Positions 1-7,821 of a stretch of DNA of 13,262 nt are shown here, in pieces. The stretch comes from Bacteroidia bacterium. Lineage in GTDB: Bacteria; Bacteroidota; Bacteroidia; JABEUT01. The notes below the pieces were generated by a model that was given only the letters and a program-made list of their open reading frames with translations, did not search any database and had not been told where the DNA came from. Numbering within the stretch: the first letter of the stretch is position 1; every line of letters starts with the position of its first letter. Both the position numbers and the translations under genes were made by a program. The stretch is from NCBI GenBank assembly GCA_013044305.1, contig JABEUT010000228.1, forward strand, positions 1 to 13,262, read 5' to 3'.

Positions 1-28
1 GACGTGTTGCCAGTTACACCATCGGGCA
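1..28 (-). tRNA. tRNA 5' portion, probably tRNA-Gln, cut by the window edge
   Basis: On the minus strand, bases 28 down to 1 read as the first 28 positions of a class I tRNA. There is a 7-base acceptor strand TGCCCGA, then T8 and G9. A perfect 4-bp D stem follows, GTGT pairing with ACAC around an AACTGGCA loop that holds the conserved A14 and G18G19. Position 26 and the first bases of the anticodon stem come next. A U at position 1 is unusual for bacterial tRNAs and is typical of tRNA-Gln. The anticodon lies beyond the window, so the identity is inferred. A consensus promoter element sits upstream at 86-93. Confidence 0.72.
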
Positions 29-44
29 ATCAATTTCCTATTAA

Positions 45-71
45 TAATTACTAATTATTAATTACTAATTA
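45..71. repeat. Two copies of a 13-nt palindromic AT repeat in the tRNA leader
   Basis: The 13-mer TAATTACTAATTA occurs at 45-57 and again at 59-71, a 14-base period. Each copy is itself a palindrome around a central C, because TAATTA is its own reverse complement. The pair lies between the tRNA promoter element and the tRNA 5' end. Nothing identifies a function. It may be a processing or leader sequence, or simple AT-rich drift. Confidence 0.6.
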
Positions 72-85
72 AAAATAAAGGTGCG

Positions 86-93
86 CAAAGATA
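86..93 (-). promoter_or_regulatory. -7 promoter element for the tRNA
   Basis: The minus strand reads TATCTTTG, an exact match to the Bacteroidota -7 consensus TAnnTTTG. It lies 57 bases before the tRNA 5' end. A T-run about 18 bases further upstream (112-115) is only a weak match to the -33 element. Confidence 0.6.
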
Positions 94-127
94 TAAAATT
101 AGCCAAACCCTAAAATCGATTATTACT

Positions 128-1804
128 TTATTTTACCACTTTAGCCGAATAGCGGCTGCCTGCTTCATCGCTGATGGTAAGCACATATATGCCCTTCGGC
201 AAATAACCAAGTCCGCCAATGGTGATTAGTGTGTTACCCAATGCCCCGGCTGTAAGGCGTTTATTGTAAACCGTTTGCCCCAATACATTACATAGTGTAA
301 CAGTAACGGGTTGCTTTACAGGCGAGTAAAACTCTGCTGTAAGGTTATCCTGAAACGGGTCGGGATAAACGTTGTGCAGCACCCCTGCAAGCTTCAGTTC
401 GGGAGCAGAGAGTATGGTATTTGCCAAACAGAAATCGGGGATGCCATAGCCCAGCGAGTCGTTCGGGTGGGAATAGAGCGTGGCGCTTTGCTTTATGGCT
501 TTCATGATGGCAAAGTTGCTGGCGTTGGGATTGGCCTGCCACAGGCAAGCCACGGCTCCTGCCATTATGGGTGTGGCAAAGGAGGTACCGCTGCCGTTGG
601 TAACTCCGCCTCCGGGCGAGCATATTGCAGTACCCGATCCTTCGGCGGCCACGTCGGGCTTAATCCTGCCGTCGGATGTGGGGCCTGTACCGCTGAAGGA
701 GGCATAGATACCGGAGGCATCTACTGCTCCCACGGTTAAAATGCTGTCGGCATCGGCAGGCGAATCAATATGCTGCCATGGGCTGCCCCCATTGTTGCCG
801 GCAGCCACACATACCACCATGCCTTTTTCTGCGGCAATAGTAGCCGCCCTGCTTGCCACGGCAAAGTGTCCGTTCATTTCGGAGTAGGTGAAATTATCGA
901 AACCCTCATCGAAGGTTGTATAGCCGAGCGATGAGGTGATTATGTCGGCACCGGCGCTGTCGGCATACTCGGCGGCCGATGTCCAGTTGTCGTCCTCAAT
1001 CTTGTGTTCGGAGGCTATGTCTTCGGAACGGAGCAGGTAATAGTCGGCATCGGCGGCATCGCCAAGGTACTGCCCCGGCAGGTTTCCTGCCATGCAGCCG
1101 AGCACCATCTGCCCGTGGCTGTCCACATTGTTCGTATCGTCGTACACAAAAGGAATTTCCCACACAAAGTCCCATGTGCCGAGCACGCCGTTGCGCAGGT
1201 AGAGCGAATCGTAGGCAGGCAGCCACTTGGCTATGCCAAAGCGTGCATCAATCTGGGCTATTTGCATTCCTTTGCCGCGAAATCCTTTATTATTGAGGCA
1301 ATCTACTCCAATCATGTGTTCCTGATTATAGGCGGCGCCGGAGTTCACCGTGTCCACCGAGCCCACGGCAGGAGCCCCGCCGTAGGTTTCCGTAAATTCA
1401 TGTTTTGAACTCTTATAGGAACCGTTCTGTATGCGCGGCTTCATTATAGTTACCAAACTGCCACTTTTTACAAAAGGCAGGGCCCTTATCAATGCTAACT
1501 TGGTGGTGTCGGGGGCGTATATACTTATGGCATTGAACCACCTGCTGCGGTTTAGCAGTGTTACACCCTTGGCCACCACACTGTCTATATACTGCGGGTT
1601 GGGCGGCAAGTCGTTTAATTTTATTGGTATGTTGTATTTTATGCGGCGAAGGATGGCGCGGGGCGAAAGATATGCCCAGGGATTGGTAAGGGAGTACGGA
1701 CTGTTGTTCTTGTCGGTAAACTCAATCCAGTACTTGTATGGCTGTGCCTGCACAAGGCAGGCGGATAGCTCTGCAACCAAAAAAAGCAGGGTTATTTTTT
1801 TCAT
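128..1804 (-). CDS. Secreted S8 family serine protease (subtilase) with a type IX secretion sorting domain
   Basis: The product is 558 residues from the ATG at 1804, an extracellular subtilisin-like endopeptidase. It has a short signal peptide (residues 1-20, hydrophobic LLFLVAELSACLV). A propeptide-like segment follows to about residue 140, with the YWIEFTDKN and LSPRAILRR signatures common in Bacteroidota subtilases. The catalytic domain shows Asp186 (QIDARFG), His230 (DSHGQM), oxyanion Asn337 (AAGNNGG) and Ser408 (GTSFATP). The last ~80 residues, from NVYPDPF to YSAKVVK, look like a type A sorting domain recognised by the type IX system, which would move the protein across the outer membrane. 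A longer frame begins at a TTG at 1837, but that codon lies inside the -7 promoter element, so I reject it. The gene is monocistronic. Its substrate is unknown. Confidence 0.93.
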   Translation of the reverse strand: MKKITLLFLVAELSACLVQAQPYKYWIEFTDKNNSPYSLTNPWAYLSPRAILRRIKYNIPIKLNDLPPNPQYIDSVVAKGVTLLNRSRWFNAISIYAPDTTKLALIRALPFVKSGSLVTIMKPRIQNGSYKSSKHEFTETYGGAPAVGSVDTVNSGAAYNQEHMIGVDCLNNKGFRGKGMQIAQIDARFGIAKWLPAYDSLYLRNGVLGTWDFVWEIPFVYDDTNNVDSHGQMVLGCMAGNLPGQYLGDAADADYYLLRSEDIASEHKIEDDNWTSAAEYADSAGADIITSSLGYTTFDEGFDNFTYSEMNGHFAVASRAATIAAEKGMVVCVAAGNNGGSPWQHIDSPADADSILTVGAVDASGIYASFSGTGPTSDGRIKPDVAAEGSGTAICSPGGGVTNGSGTSFATPIMAGAVACLWQANPNASNFAIMKAIKQSATLYSHPNDSLGYGIPDFCLANTILSAPELKLAGVLHNVYPDPFQDNLTAEFYSPVKQPVTVTLCNVLGQTVYNKRLTAGALGNTLITIGGLGYLPKGIYVLTISDEAGSRYSAKVVK

Positions 1805-1834
1805 GTACGAGTTGTTTAAACATGTATGTTTCTG

Positions 1835-1842
1835 CAAATATA
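1835..1842 (-). promoter_or_regulatory. -7 promoter element for the S8 protease
   Basis: The minus strand reads TATATTTG, an exact TAnnTTTG match that ends 30 bases before the protease ATG. This spacing resembles that seen before sanA and parC. No TTG stands at the usual -33 distance. The element settles the protease start, since the upstream TTG would be part of the promoter. Confidence 0.6.
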
Positions 1843-1936
1843 TGATTCGTTTGCAAAATTCCCGTAAAAGACAAGAAATATGGATAAAGCAAATACCTGC
1901 ACAGGCGGCAGAAAAGCATTATTCATATTTTCTCAC

Positions 1937-1944
1937 TATTATTG
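1937..1944 (+). promoter_or_regulatory. Possible -7 element for the gmd-fcl operon
   Basis: TATTATTG differs from TAnnTTTG at one base and ends 20 bases before the gmd ATG. That fits the spacing of the better matches in this window. No -33 element is evident, so this is tentative. Confidence 0.33.
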
Positions 1945-1964
1945 CATGAATAAATACCAATAAT

Positions 1965-3053
1965 ATGGCAAAGAAAGCGCTGATTACCGGTGTTACGGGA
2001 CAGGACGGAGCATACCTTTCGGAATTTCTTCTCGCAAAAGGATACGAGGTTCACGGGGTAAAGCGGCGCAGCTCCATGTTCAACACGCACCGCATAGACC
2101 ACCTGTACAAGGACGTGCACGAAAAGAAAAATAACTTTTTTCTTCACTATGGCGATCTTACCGATTCCACCAACCTGATTCGTATTGTACAGGAGGTTCA
2201 GCCTGATGAAATATACAACCTTGCGGCCCAGTCGCATGTAAGGGTATCGTTTGAAACACCTGAATATACTGCCAATACCGACGCCATTGGCGTTCTGCGC
2301 CTCCTCGAAGCTATCCGCATCCTAAAGCTGGAAAAGAAAACGAAGCTCTACCAGGCATCCACCTCGGAGTTATACGGGTTTGTACAGGAAATACCTCAAC
2401 GGGAAACGACGCCTTTCTACCCGCGCAGTCCTTATGGCGTAGCCAAGTTGTACGCCTTTTGGATAACCAGAAATTACCGCGAAGCTTATGGCATGTATGC
2501 AATTAATGGAATACTCTTTAACCACGAAAGCCCTGTGCGCGGAGAAACATTCGTTACCCGGAAAATAACACGGGCTGCGGCCAAAATAGCCCTCGGTTTG
2601 CAGAAAAAAATTTTCCTCGGCAACCTCGATGCAGAAAGAGACTGGGGACATGCGAAAGATTATGTAGAAGGCATGTGGCTCATGATGCAACACAAGGAAC
2701 CCGAGGACTTTGTACTCGCCACCGGTAAGAAAATATCGGTGCGACACTTTGCCGAACTGTCATTCCGGGAAACCGGAATGGAACTGGAATGGCAGGGAAA
2801 GGGCGTTAACGAAAAAGGAATAGATAAAAAAAGCGGTAAAACAGTTATCGAAATTGACCCCCGCTATTTCCGCCCCACCGAAGTTGATTTGCTTGTGGGA
2901 GATGCAACAAAAGCATTCAAAAAACTCGGATGGAAGCCAAAATATACCATTGCTGAAATGGTGAAAGAAATGGTTGCAAGCGACCTTAAATTATTCGAAA
3001 AAGATAAATACCTGCTGGAAGGAGGACACGATATTATGCACTTTAACGAGTAA
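1965..3053 (+). CDS. gmd: GDP-mannose 4,6-dehydratase
   Basis: This 362-residue cytoplasmic enzyme of the extended short-chain dehydrogenase family converts GDP-D-mannose to GDP-4-keto-6-deoxy-D-mannose, the first step to GDP-L-fucose. The N-terminal dinucleotide motif is GVTGQDG (Gly9, Gly12, Gly15). The catalytic set is visible: Thr133 and Glu135 in STSELYG, and Tyr157 with Lys161 in SPYGVAK. These sit one residue beyond the positions I recall for E. coli Gmd (Thr132, Glu134, Tyr156, Lys160). Other family marks are RRSSMFNTHRIDHLY, LFNHESPVRGETFVTRKIT and RPTEVDLLVGD. Length is normal for the family. The stop is 8 bases before fcl, so the two genes are almost certainly co-transcribed. No glycosyltransferase or capsule genes are visible on either side. 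Confidence 0.97.
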   Translation: MAKKALITGVTGQDGAYLSEFLLAKGYEVHGVKRRSSMFNTHRIDHLYKDVHEKKNNFFLHYGDLTDSTNLIRIVQEVQPDEIYNLAAQSHVRVSFETPEYTANTDAIGVLRLLEAIRILKLEKKTKLYQASTSELYGFVQEIPQRETTPFYPRSPYGVAKLYAFWITRNYREAYGMYAINGILFNHESPVRGETFVTRKITRAAAKIALGLQKKIFLGNLDAERDWGHAKDYVEGMWLMMQHKEPEDFVLATGKKISVRHFAELSFRETGMELEWQGKGVNEKGIDKKSGKTVIEIDPRYFRPTEVDLLVGDATKAFKKLGWKPKYTIAEMVKEMVASDLKLFEKDKYLLEGGHDIMHFNE

Positions 3054-3061
3054 ACCGGGGA

Positions 3062-3991
3062 ATGGAAAAGAATGCAAGTATATATGTAGCCGGTCACAGG
3101 GGAATGGTGGGCTCGGCGATTATGCGCAAGCTGCAAGAAAAAGGGTATGATAATATCATAACCCGTACTTCTTCTGAACTCGACCTGCGAAACCAGCAGG
3201 ACGTTTTCACCTTTTTCCGGGAAAATAAACCTGACTATGTTTTCCTCGCAGCAGCCAAAGTGGGTGGCATTCACGCAAACAACACTTTCCGCGCCGATTT
3301 CCTTTACAATAACCTTGCCATAGAATCAAACATCATACACGCCTCGTGGATGACCAAGGTTAAAAAACTGCTTTTTCTTGGCTCCTCTTGCATTTATCCG
3401 AAACTGGCTCCGCAGCCGCTTAAGGAATCGTACCTGCTTGGCGGCCCGCTGGAATATACCAACGAACCTTACGCTATTGCAAAAATTGCGGGAATAAAAC
3501 TTTGCGAATCGTACCGTTTGCAGTATGGGTGTAATTTCATTTCCATTATGCCTACCAACCTGTACGGACCAAACGACAACTACGACCTGGAAAATTCGCA
3601 CGTGCTGCCTGCCATGCTCCGCAAATTCCACAGCGCAAAAGTTAAGCAGGAGCCATCGGTTGAAATATGGGGTTCGGGAACACCCATGCGTGAATTCCTT
3701 CATGCCGACGACCTGGCCGAGGCAACTCTTTTTCTGATGAACAGATACAACGACAAGGAACTGATAAACGTGGGTACCGGAAAGGATATCTCCATAAAAG
3801 AGCTTGCCCTGCTTATACAGAAGGTAAGCGGCTACAAAGGAGAGATCAGCTTCAACACCTCGAAACCCGATGGCACCCCGCGCAAACTGCTCGATGTATC
3901 AAAAATCCATGCCCTCGGCTGGAAGCACTCCATAGAACTGGAGCAGGGAATTGCCATGGTATATAAGGATGTGGAGAAAATGAAGTTCTGA
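3062..3991 (+). CDS. fcl: GDP-L-fucose synthase
   Basis: This 309-residue enzyme (also called WcaG) is an NADPH-dependent epimerase/reductase. It turns GDP-4-keto-6-deoxymannose, the product of the gene just upstream, into GDP-L-fucose. The Rossmann motif is GHRGMVG (Gly11, Gly14, Gly17). Ser108, Tyr137 and Lys141 form the catalytic triad (SSCIYP and PYAIAK), and Cys110 and His180 match the residues known to act in epimerisation. All are shifted by one from E. coli numbering. Signatures AAAKVGGIHANN and MPTNLYGPNDNYD confirm the family, and the length is standard. Its stop codon lies in an inverted repeat shared with the converging gene (3984-4007). Confidence 0.97.
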   Translation: MEKNASIYVAGHRGMVGSAIMRKLQEKGYDNIITRTSSELDLRNQQDVFTFFRENKPDYVFLAAAKVGGIHANNTFRADFLYNNLAIESNIIHASWMTKVKKLLFLGSSCIYPKLAPQPLKESYLLGGPLEYTNEPYAIAKIAGIKLCESYRLQYGCNFISIMPTNLYGPNDNYDLENSHVLPAMLRKFHSAKVKQEPSVEIWGSGTPMREFLHADDLAEATLFLMNRYNDKELINVGTGKDISIKELALLIQKVSGYKGEISFNTSKPDGTPRKLLDVSKIHALGWKHSIELEQGIAMVYKDVEKMKF

Positions 3992-4007
3992 ACCACCTGT
4001 CAGAACT
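3984..4007. terminator. Inverted repeat enclosing both stop codons of fcl and the converging gene
   Basis: AGTTCTGA (3984-3991) and TCAGAACT (4000-4007) are perfect 8-bp inverted arms around an 8-base loop. The TGA of fcl (3989-3991) lies in the left arm and the TGA of the converging barrel gene (4000-4002, minus strand) in the right arm. With only 8 bp between the genes, this is the only hairpin that could end transcription in both directions. There is no T-run on either side and the stem has only three G-C pairs, so a terminator role is inferred. The repeat could also arise by chance, because both genes end in a Phe TTC codon plus TGA. Confidence 0.35.
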
Positions 4008-4932
4008 GATACCCAATGCCAAAGGTTAGACTGAACAGGGCTATCTGAAGCGTTCCCGATATATTTCCATTTATATCGGGCGCAGGAGTAACGCCGGGCA
4101 GGGGTTGAGCCTGAATTTGAACCGGAGTGTAAGTGCCGGCCTGTGTTACCGTAAGATAGTCAGGCGTGAAATAATTCACGCTCGAAAAAAAGTAATCGGC
4201 ATTCACCATAAGGCAAACCTTGTGCCTTCCGAAATTTCCTATGAGGTAGCGCAACCCGATACCCGCATCCACGGCGAAAGAAATTGGGCTGCTCGGCTGT
4301 ATATCATCCTCGTAAAAATTAAAGGCGGTATCGTAAAAACCGAAGGCGCGTTCAGGAAGACCGCCTATCAATCCGCCTATCATCAGCCTGCCGTCAATTG
4401 AAAGATTGCCCAAAGGCAGTGTGCCATAGAGGCCCGCCATGATGCTGGTGTTTGAATATACATTAAGTGTTCCCTGAATAGGGTTGGCATTTTGATAGAA
4501 AACGCCGGCCGCATTGTTATTTAAGTTGGTAACCCACTGGTCGTTGTTATAGGTATTGGCATAGCTTCCCACCATAACAGCAACGCCAAAGTTGGAATGG
4601 TTAACGGGCAGGCCTAGTGAAAAACTAAACAAGTCGCCCGGCAGGGCATATCCTCCGTAACCCGAACCTATCTGCTGCGCAAATGCTCCTTCCGGGTTGG
4701 CAAGCCCGAAATTAATGCTCATAAAACCGCTGGGTTCTTCCAATCCGTTACTTTGCAATGGCTGCTGATTGTTTCGGGGTGCCGGCTTTTTGGGCGGCGG
4801 CGGAGGCCCGTAATAATATTGTGCAAATGAATATGATGTGGCGAAGATGAACAAGCCTGCGGTTAAAAGCAGTTTAAAATTTCGACCTCTGCCTTTCCCG
4901 CCACTGTAACATATATAAAGGCTTTTTGCCAT
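4000..4932 (-). CDS. Predicted outer-membrane beta-barrel protein of unknown function
   Basis: The product is 310 residues from the ATG at 4932. A long basic N-terminal stretch precedes a hydrophobic signal sequence (about residues 19-37, ending SYSFAQ). Next comes a short Tyr/Pro-rich linker (YYYGPPPPPKKPAP, residues 39-52). The rest alternates polar and hydrophobic residues, with many Gly, Asn and Tyr, as in small 8- to 12-strand outer-membrane barrels. It ends in SLTFGIGYQF, and a terminal aromatic residue is typical of barrel insertion signals. I cannot assign a specific family. A longer frame opens at a TTG at 5004, but it adds 24 residues before an already long N-region, so I prefer the ATG. 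The gene lies 195 bp downstream of the large receptor gene on the same strand and may share its transcript, although it has candidate promoter elements of its own. Confidence 0.75.
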   Translation of the reverse strand: MAKSLYICYSGGKGRGRNFKLLLTAGLFIFATSYSFAQYYYGPPPPPKKPAPRNNQQPLQSNGLEEPSGFMSINFGLANPEGAFAQQIGSGYGGYALPGDLFSFSLGLPVNHSNFGVAVMVGSYANTYNNDQWVTNLNNNAAGVFYQNANPIQGTLNVYSNTSIMAGLYGTLPLGNLSIDGRLMIGGLIGGLPERAFGFYDTAFNFYEDDIQPSSPISFAVDAGIGLRYLIGNFGRHKVCLMVNADYFFSSVNYFTPDYLTVTQAGTYTPVQIQAQPLPGVTPAPDINGNISGTLQIALFSLTFGIGYQF

Positions 4933-5076
4933 AAAATATTTTTTGGTGATGCCGGACCTAATATACCATTCAGACGCTTTGTATGAAGGAAGGATTAATG
5001 ACAAACCGCTTATTTAACAAAAATTAAGAGAGACTGCCGGAAAAACCTGAAGTAATAAGACATTGTTAACAGGTTC

Positions 5077-5092
5077 CAAAAATACAAAAATA
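5077..5092 (-). promoter_or_regulatory. Tandem -7-like elements upstream of the 310-residue barrel gene
   Basis: The minus strand reads TATTTTTG twice in direct succession (5085-5092 and 5077-5084), and each copy is an exact TAnnTTTG match. They lie about 145 bases before the ATG at 4932, further than for other genes here, which would imply a leader of about 140 bases. No -33 element is clear. Runs of T in an AT-rich spacer can match by chance. Confidence 0.38.
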
Positions 5093-5127
5093 GAGGCATT
5101 CTTACCGGCCGAGTATTAAACGGCGTG

Positions 5128-7815
5128 TTACTCTCCGGTTCCCATACCCTGCCCTTGGTCTTCCGGCAAGTTATTATTCTTTCTTTTGAAGAGCGAGAAA
5201 TCGGTTTGTCCGAACCTGTAACTGAATGTAAGCTGGTAAAGGCGCGGGTCGCGTATCCTTGAGGTAGTTTGGTAATAGAGCGGCATGCCTGAAGGGTCGG
5301 TGGCGAGCATGTCTGTTTTATTGTAGGCGGTGGCAAAAACATCTCTTACGCTAAAGGTGAGCGAAGCCTTCTTGTTCTTAAGGAAATCCTTCTTTAAAGC
5401 CAGATCCACCCAGTAATCGGGCAAAATATATCCTTCTGCCGAAGGGATGATGCCTCCGTACCCGCCGCCGCCATAACCGCCCCAGCGGCCTCCGCCTACG
5501 CCTCCGGGTGGCACCTGTGTTTTCGACAGGTAGTTGCTGTTTACCTGGAAACTGAAGTTCATGGGCAGCTTAAAGGTAAGATTAAGTTTGGCAAAATAGC
5601 TAAGGAAAGGCTTTGCCGTATCGGGTACGTTCAGGTTGGTGGCATTAATGCCCGATTCAAAAAAGTTTATGTTGGCCGTAATGTCCAGCCAGTCCGAAAT
5701 AGAATTTTGCGAGGTCAGCTCCAGCCCTTCGGAATAAGCATAGTTGGCATTGGCGTAGGTGCTCGAATACTGTATCTGCCCCAGTTCGGGGTTGTAGGTT
5801 TGTGAAAGAAGCTGGTTGGTTATAATGTTATTTGATTCTTTATAGTATGCCGAGACCAGTATGCTGTTCCGGCGGTTGAACTGGTTCAGATAGTTCAGTT
5901 CGAACGAATTCATATACGATGGCACAAGATTCGGGTTGGCAAGCTGAATATTTTCTGGGTTCGAATAATTATTTATTACAAGCTGGCTGAACGAGGGGCG
6001 GTTGATGTGCGTGGTATAACTAAATTGCAAATCGCTTTTGTCGGTAAGATGGTAGGTAGCAAGAGCGCTGGGGAAAAGATAAAAGTACGACTGCACCGGC
6101 AGAGACAGGGAGCTGGTGGTATCGCTAAGCACCCCGCTGTACATTGACTGTTCGAACCGTACAGCCGCCTGAAAACTTAAACGGCTGGTAAGTTCCTGGC
6201 TATAGCTTACGTATGCCGCATATATCTGTTCATTATAGTCAAATATGTCGCTTTCGCGGTTGAACAATATATTGTTGATGAAGATATCGGTAGAGCTTGT
6301 CGCCTGAACCGCTGTAACCATGGCGCCTGCATCCAGCTTAATCTTTTTGGTTAATGGGTCGGAAAAATCGGTTTTAAAGATCAGGTTGTTATTGGTGGCC
6401 GCGCTTTGCTGGAATTCGTTTATGGAATTGTATTCCAAAGGCAGGTAATTATAGTCGGTTATATCTATATTACTCGACCCGTCCATCTTCCCCTGTTCAG
6501 CCTGTATGCTTGCCGTTAAGTTCTCATCCTCCTTCGGGAAAAGGTGCTTGTAAAGTAAACTTAAACCCTGGTGCTGAAATTGGCGTTGTGAGGCAGAATT
6601 GGCGAAGGTGCTTGAATGATTGAGCAGTGTGGAAGGCAGCGTATCGGTAGTGGTGTGCTGCAAATCTACGGAGTTAAAGTTGCCGGTGCCATAGGTTCCG
6701 GTAAGGGTAAGGGTATTGCGGTTGTCCATAAAATAATCGAATCCTGCCCTTACGAAACCAAAGTAGCCCGTCATGGTGTTGGTGTCGCTTTGCAGGATAT
6801 CCATCCAGGGCGTTTCGGGGTTCTTCAGGGTTACGCCGGCGGTATCCTTTGTGGAGGTGCCGTACATTTTATGTTCTATCTGCTTGAAGAATACATCGCC
6901 AAACACGTTAAATTTTCCCTGACGCAGATTCAGATCCAGCCCCAGGTTCATTTTTCCGTAGCTGTTCACCCCACCCCTCACCGAACCGTTGTAACCCATG
7001 GTTTTGTTATGCTTCATAACAATGTTTATTATCCCGCCCGACCCTGCCGAAGCATCGTACTTGGCCGATGGGTTGGTTATCACCTCCACTTTATCTATTT
7101 CGTCGGCGGGTATCTGGTCAATGGTAAGAGTGGTGGGCAATCCATCTACATAAATTGTGGGTGAACCGTTGCGCAGGGTAACGTTGCCGTCTATATCCAC
7201 ATTCACGGCAGGTATGTTTTTGAGCACGTCTTCGGCTGTACCGCCGGTAGTGGTCAGGTTTTTGCTTACGTCGAACACACGTTTATCCAGTTTAAGTTCC
7301 ATGGGCGGCGCCTCGCCGTTTATGGTTACCTGTTTCAGCTGCGAGGAGTTGGGCGCCAGCCTGATGTTGCCCAAGTCTTTGTCTATGGCATCCACCATGC
7401 TTTCCGCTGACGACATCTGGTTGCCGTTGTCGCCGTTGGAAATTTGAGGTTTTGCCTTCATCAACTTGCCGAGGTTGAAACTAATGACTTTTTGGTAGGG
7501 AGCGTAGCCCATGCTGCTTATCTGCAAAGTAAAGCGGCCTACAACGGGCAGATGCGTAAGGCTGAATTCTCCGTTATCGCCGGTAAGCTGTCCTGCTATC
7601 ACCGTGCTTTTAAAATCCTTTGATACGCTGTCCCATTGCTGCCCGCTAAGCTGAACGGCAGCAAAGGGTATTCCCTTACCGGTGACGCTGTCTACCACCT
7701 TGCCGTAAAAGTGTCCGACCTTAGCCATGGCTTTCATTCCGCCGCCCGGACCAAACTGGGCACCGGCAGTGCTTACAATAAATAGTGCCGCTATGGAAAA
7801 TAATAATGTTTTCAA
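5128..7815 (-). CDS. Large outer-membrane beta-barrel receptor-like protein (TonB-receptor-like, OMP_b-brl_3 type)
   Basis: This 895-residue protein has a signal peptide at residues 1-20 (MKTLLFSIAALFIV, cut near AGAQ). A carboxypeptidase-regulatory-like beta-sandwich follows at about 35-115 (GKVVDSVTGKGIPFAAVQL to ISSMGYAPYQ). A plug-like domain lies at about 160-270 (KNIPAVNVDIDGNVTLRNG, IYVDGLPT, ITNPSAKYDASAGSGGIINI). The remaining ~600 residues form an outer-membrane barrel with an extremely Gly-rich segment at 769-788 and a polar tail. The family resembles TonB-dependent receptors but its members mostly lack assigned substrates, and I see no clear TonB box. The start is TTG: an in-frame TAA, the stop of the upstream gene, lies only 9 bases earlier, and the signal peptide begins exactly at the TTG. 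Last gene of the sigma-factor operon, so it is probably a target or partner of that regulator. Confidence 0.88.
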   Translation of the reverse strand: MKTLLFSIAALFIVSTAGAQFGPGGGMKAMAKVGHFYGKVVDSVTGKGIPFAAVQLSGQQWDSVSKDFKSTVIAGQLTGDNGEFSLTHLPVVGRFTLQISSMGYAPYQKVISFNLGKLMKAKPQISNGDNGNQMSSAESMVDAIDKDLGNIRLAPNSSQLKQVTINGEAPPMELKLDKRVFDVSKNLTTTGGTAEDVLKNIPAVNVDIDGNVTLRNGSPTIYVDGLPTTLTIDQIPADEIDKVEVITNPSAKYDASAGSGGIINIVMKHNKTMGYNGSVRGGVNSYGKMNLGLDLNLRQGKFNVFGDVFFKQIEHKMYGTSTKDTAGVTLKNPETPWMDILQSDTNTMTGYFGFVRAGFDYFMDNRNTLTLTGTYGTGNFNSVDLQHTTTDTLPSTLLNHSSTFANSASQRQFQHQGLSLLYKHLFPKEDENLTASIQAEQGKMDGSSNIDITDYNYLPLEYNSINEFQQSAATNNNLIFKTDFSDPLTKKIKLDAGAMVTAVQATSSTDIFINNILFNRESDIFDYNEQIYAAYVSYSQELTSRLSFQAAVRFEQSMYSGVLSDTTSSLSLPVQSYFYLFPSALATYHLTDKSDLQFSYTTHINRPSFSQLVINNYSNPENIQLANPNLVPSYMNSFELNYLNQFNRRNSILVSAYYKESNNIITNQLLSQTYNPELGQIQYSSTYANANYAYSEGLELTSQNSISDWLDITANINFFESGINATNLNVPDTAKPFLSYFAKLNLTFKLPMNFSFQVNSNYLSKTQVPPGGVGGGRWGGYGGGGYGGIIPSAEGYILPDYWVDLALKKDFLKNKKASLTFSVRDVFATAYNKTDMLATDPSGMPLYYQTTSRIRDPRLYQLTFSYRFGQTDFSLFKRKNNNLPEDQGQGMGTGE

Positions 7816-7821
7816 GTTGTG

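Noticed and set aside
143..157. AGCCG/CGGCT hairpin near the 3' end of the protease gene
   Set aside because: It lies inside the coding region, has a 5-bp stem and no T-tract, so it is not a credible terminator.
311..739. Open frame of 142 codons on the plus strand opposite the protease
   Set aside because: It is antisense to the catalytic and sorting domains, has no family-like composition, and arises from the codon use of the real gene.
1805..1837. Longer N-terminus of the S8 protease from a TTG at 1837
   Set aside because: The TTG is part of an exact -7 promoter element, and the added residues would sit before a signal peptide that begins properly at the ATG at 1804.
4933..5004. Longer barrel-protein start at TTG 5004
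   Set aside because: It adds 24 residues before an already long N-region, and no signal-like feature is gained.
5044..5075. AACCTG/CAGGTT inverted repeat with a T-run downstream of the receptor
   Set aside because: The stem is only 6 bp around a 20-base loop and part of the T-run is used in the stem; too weak to call.
6616..7164. Open frame of 182 codons on the plus strand opposite the receptor
   Set aside because: It mirrors the barrel and plug coding sequence and has no recognisable domain or promoter.
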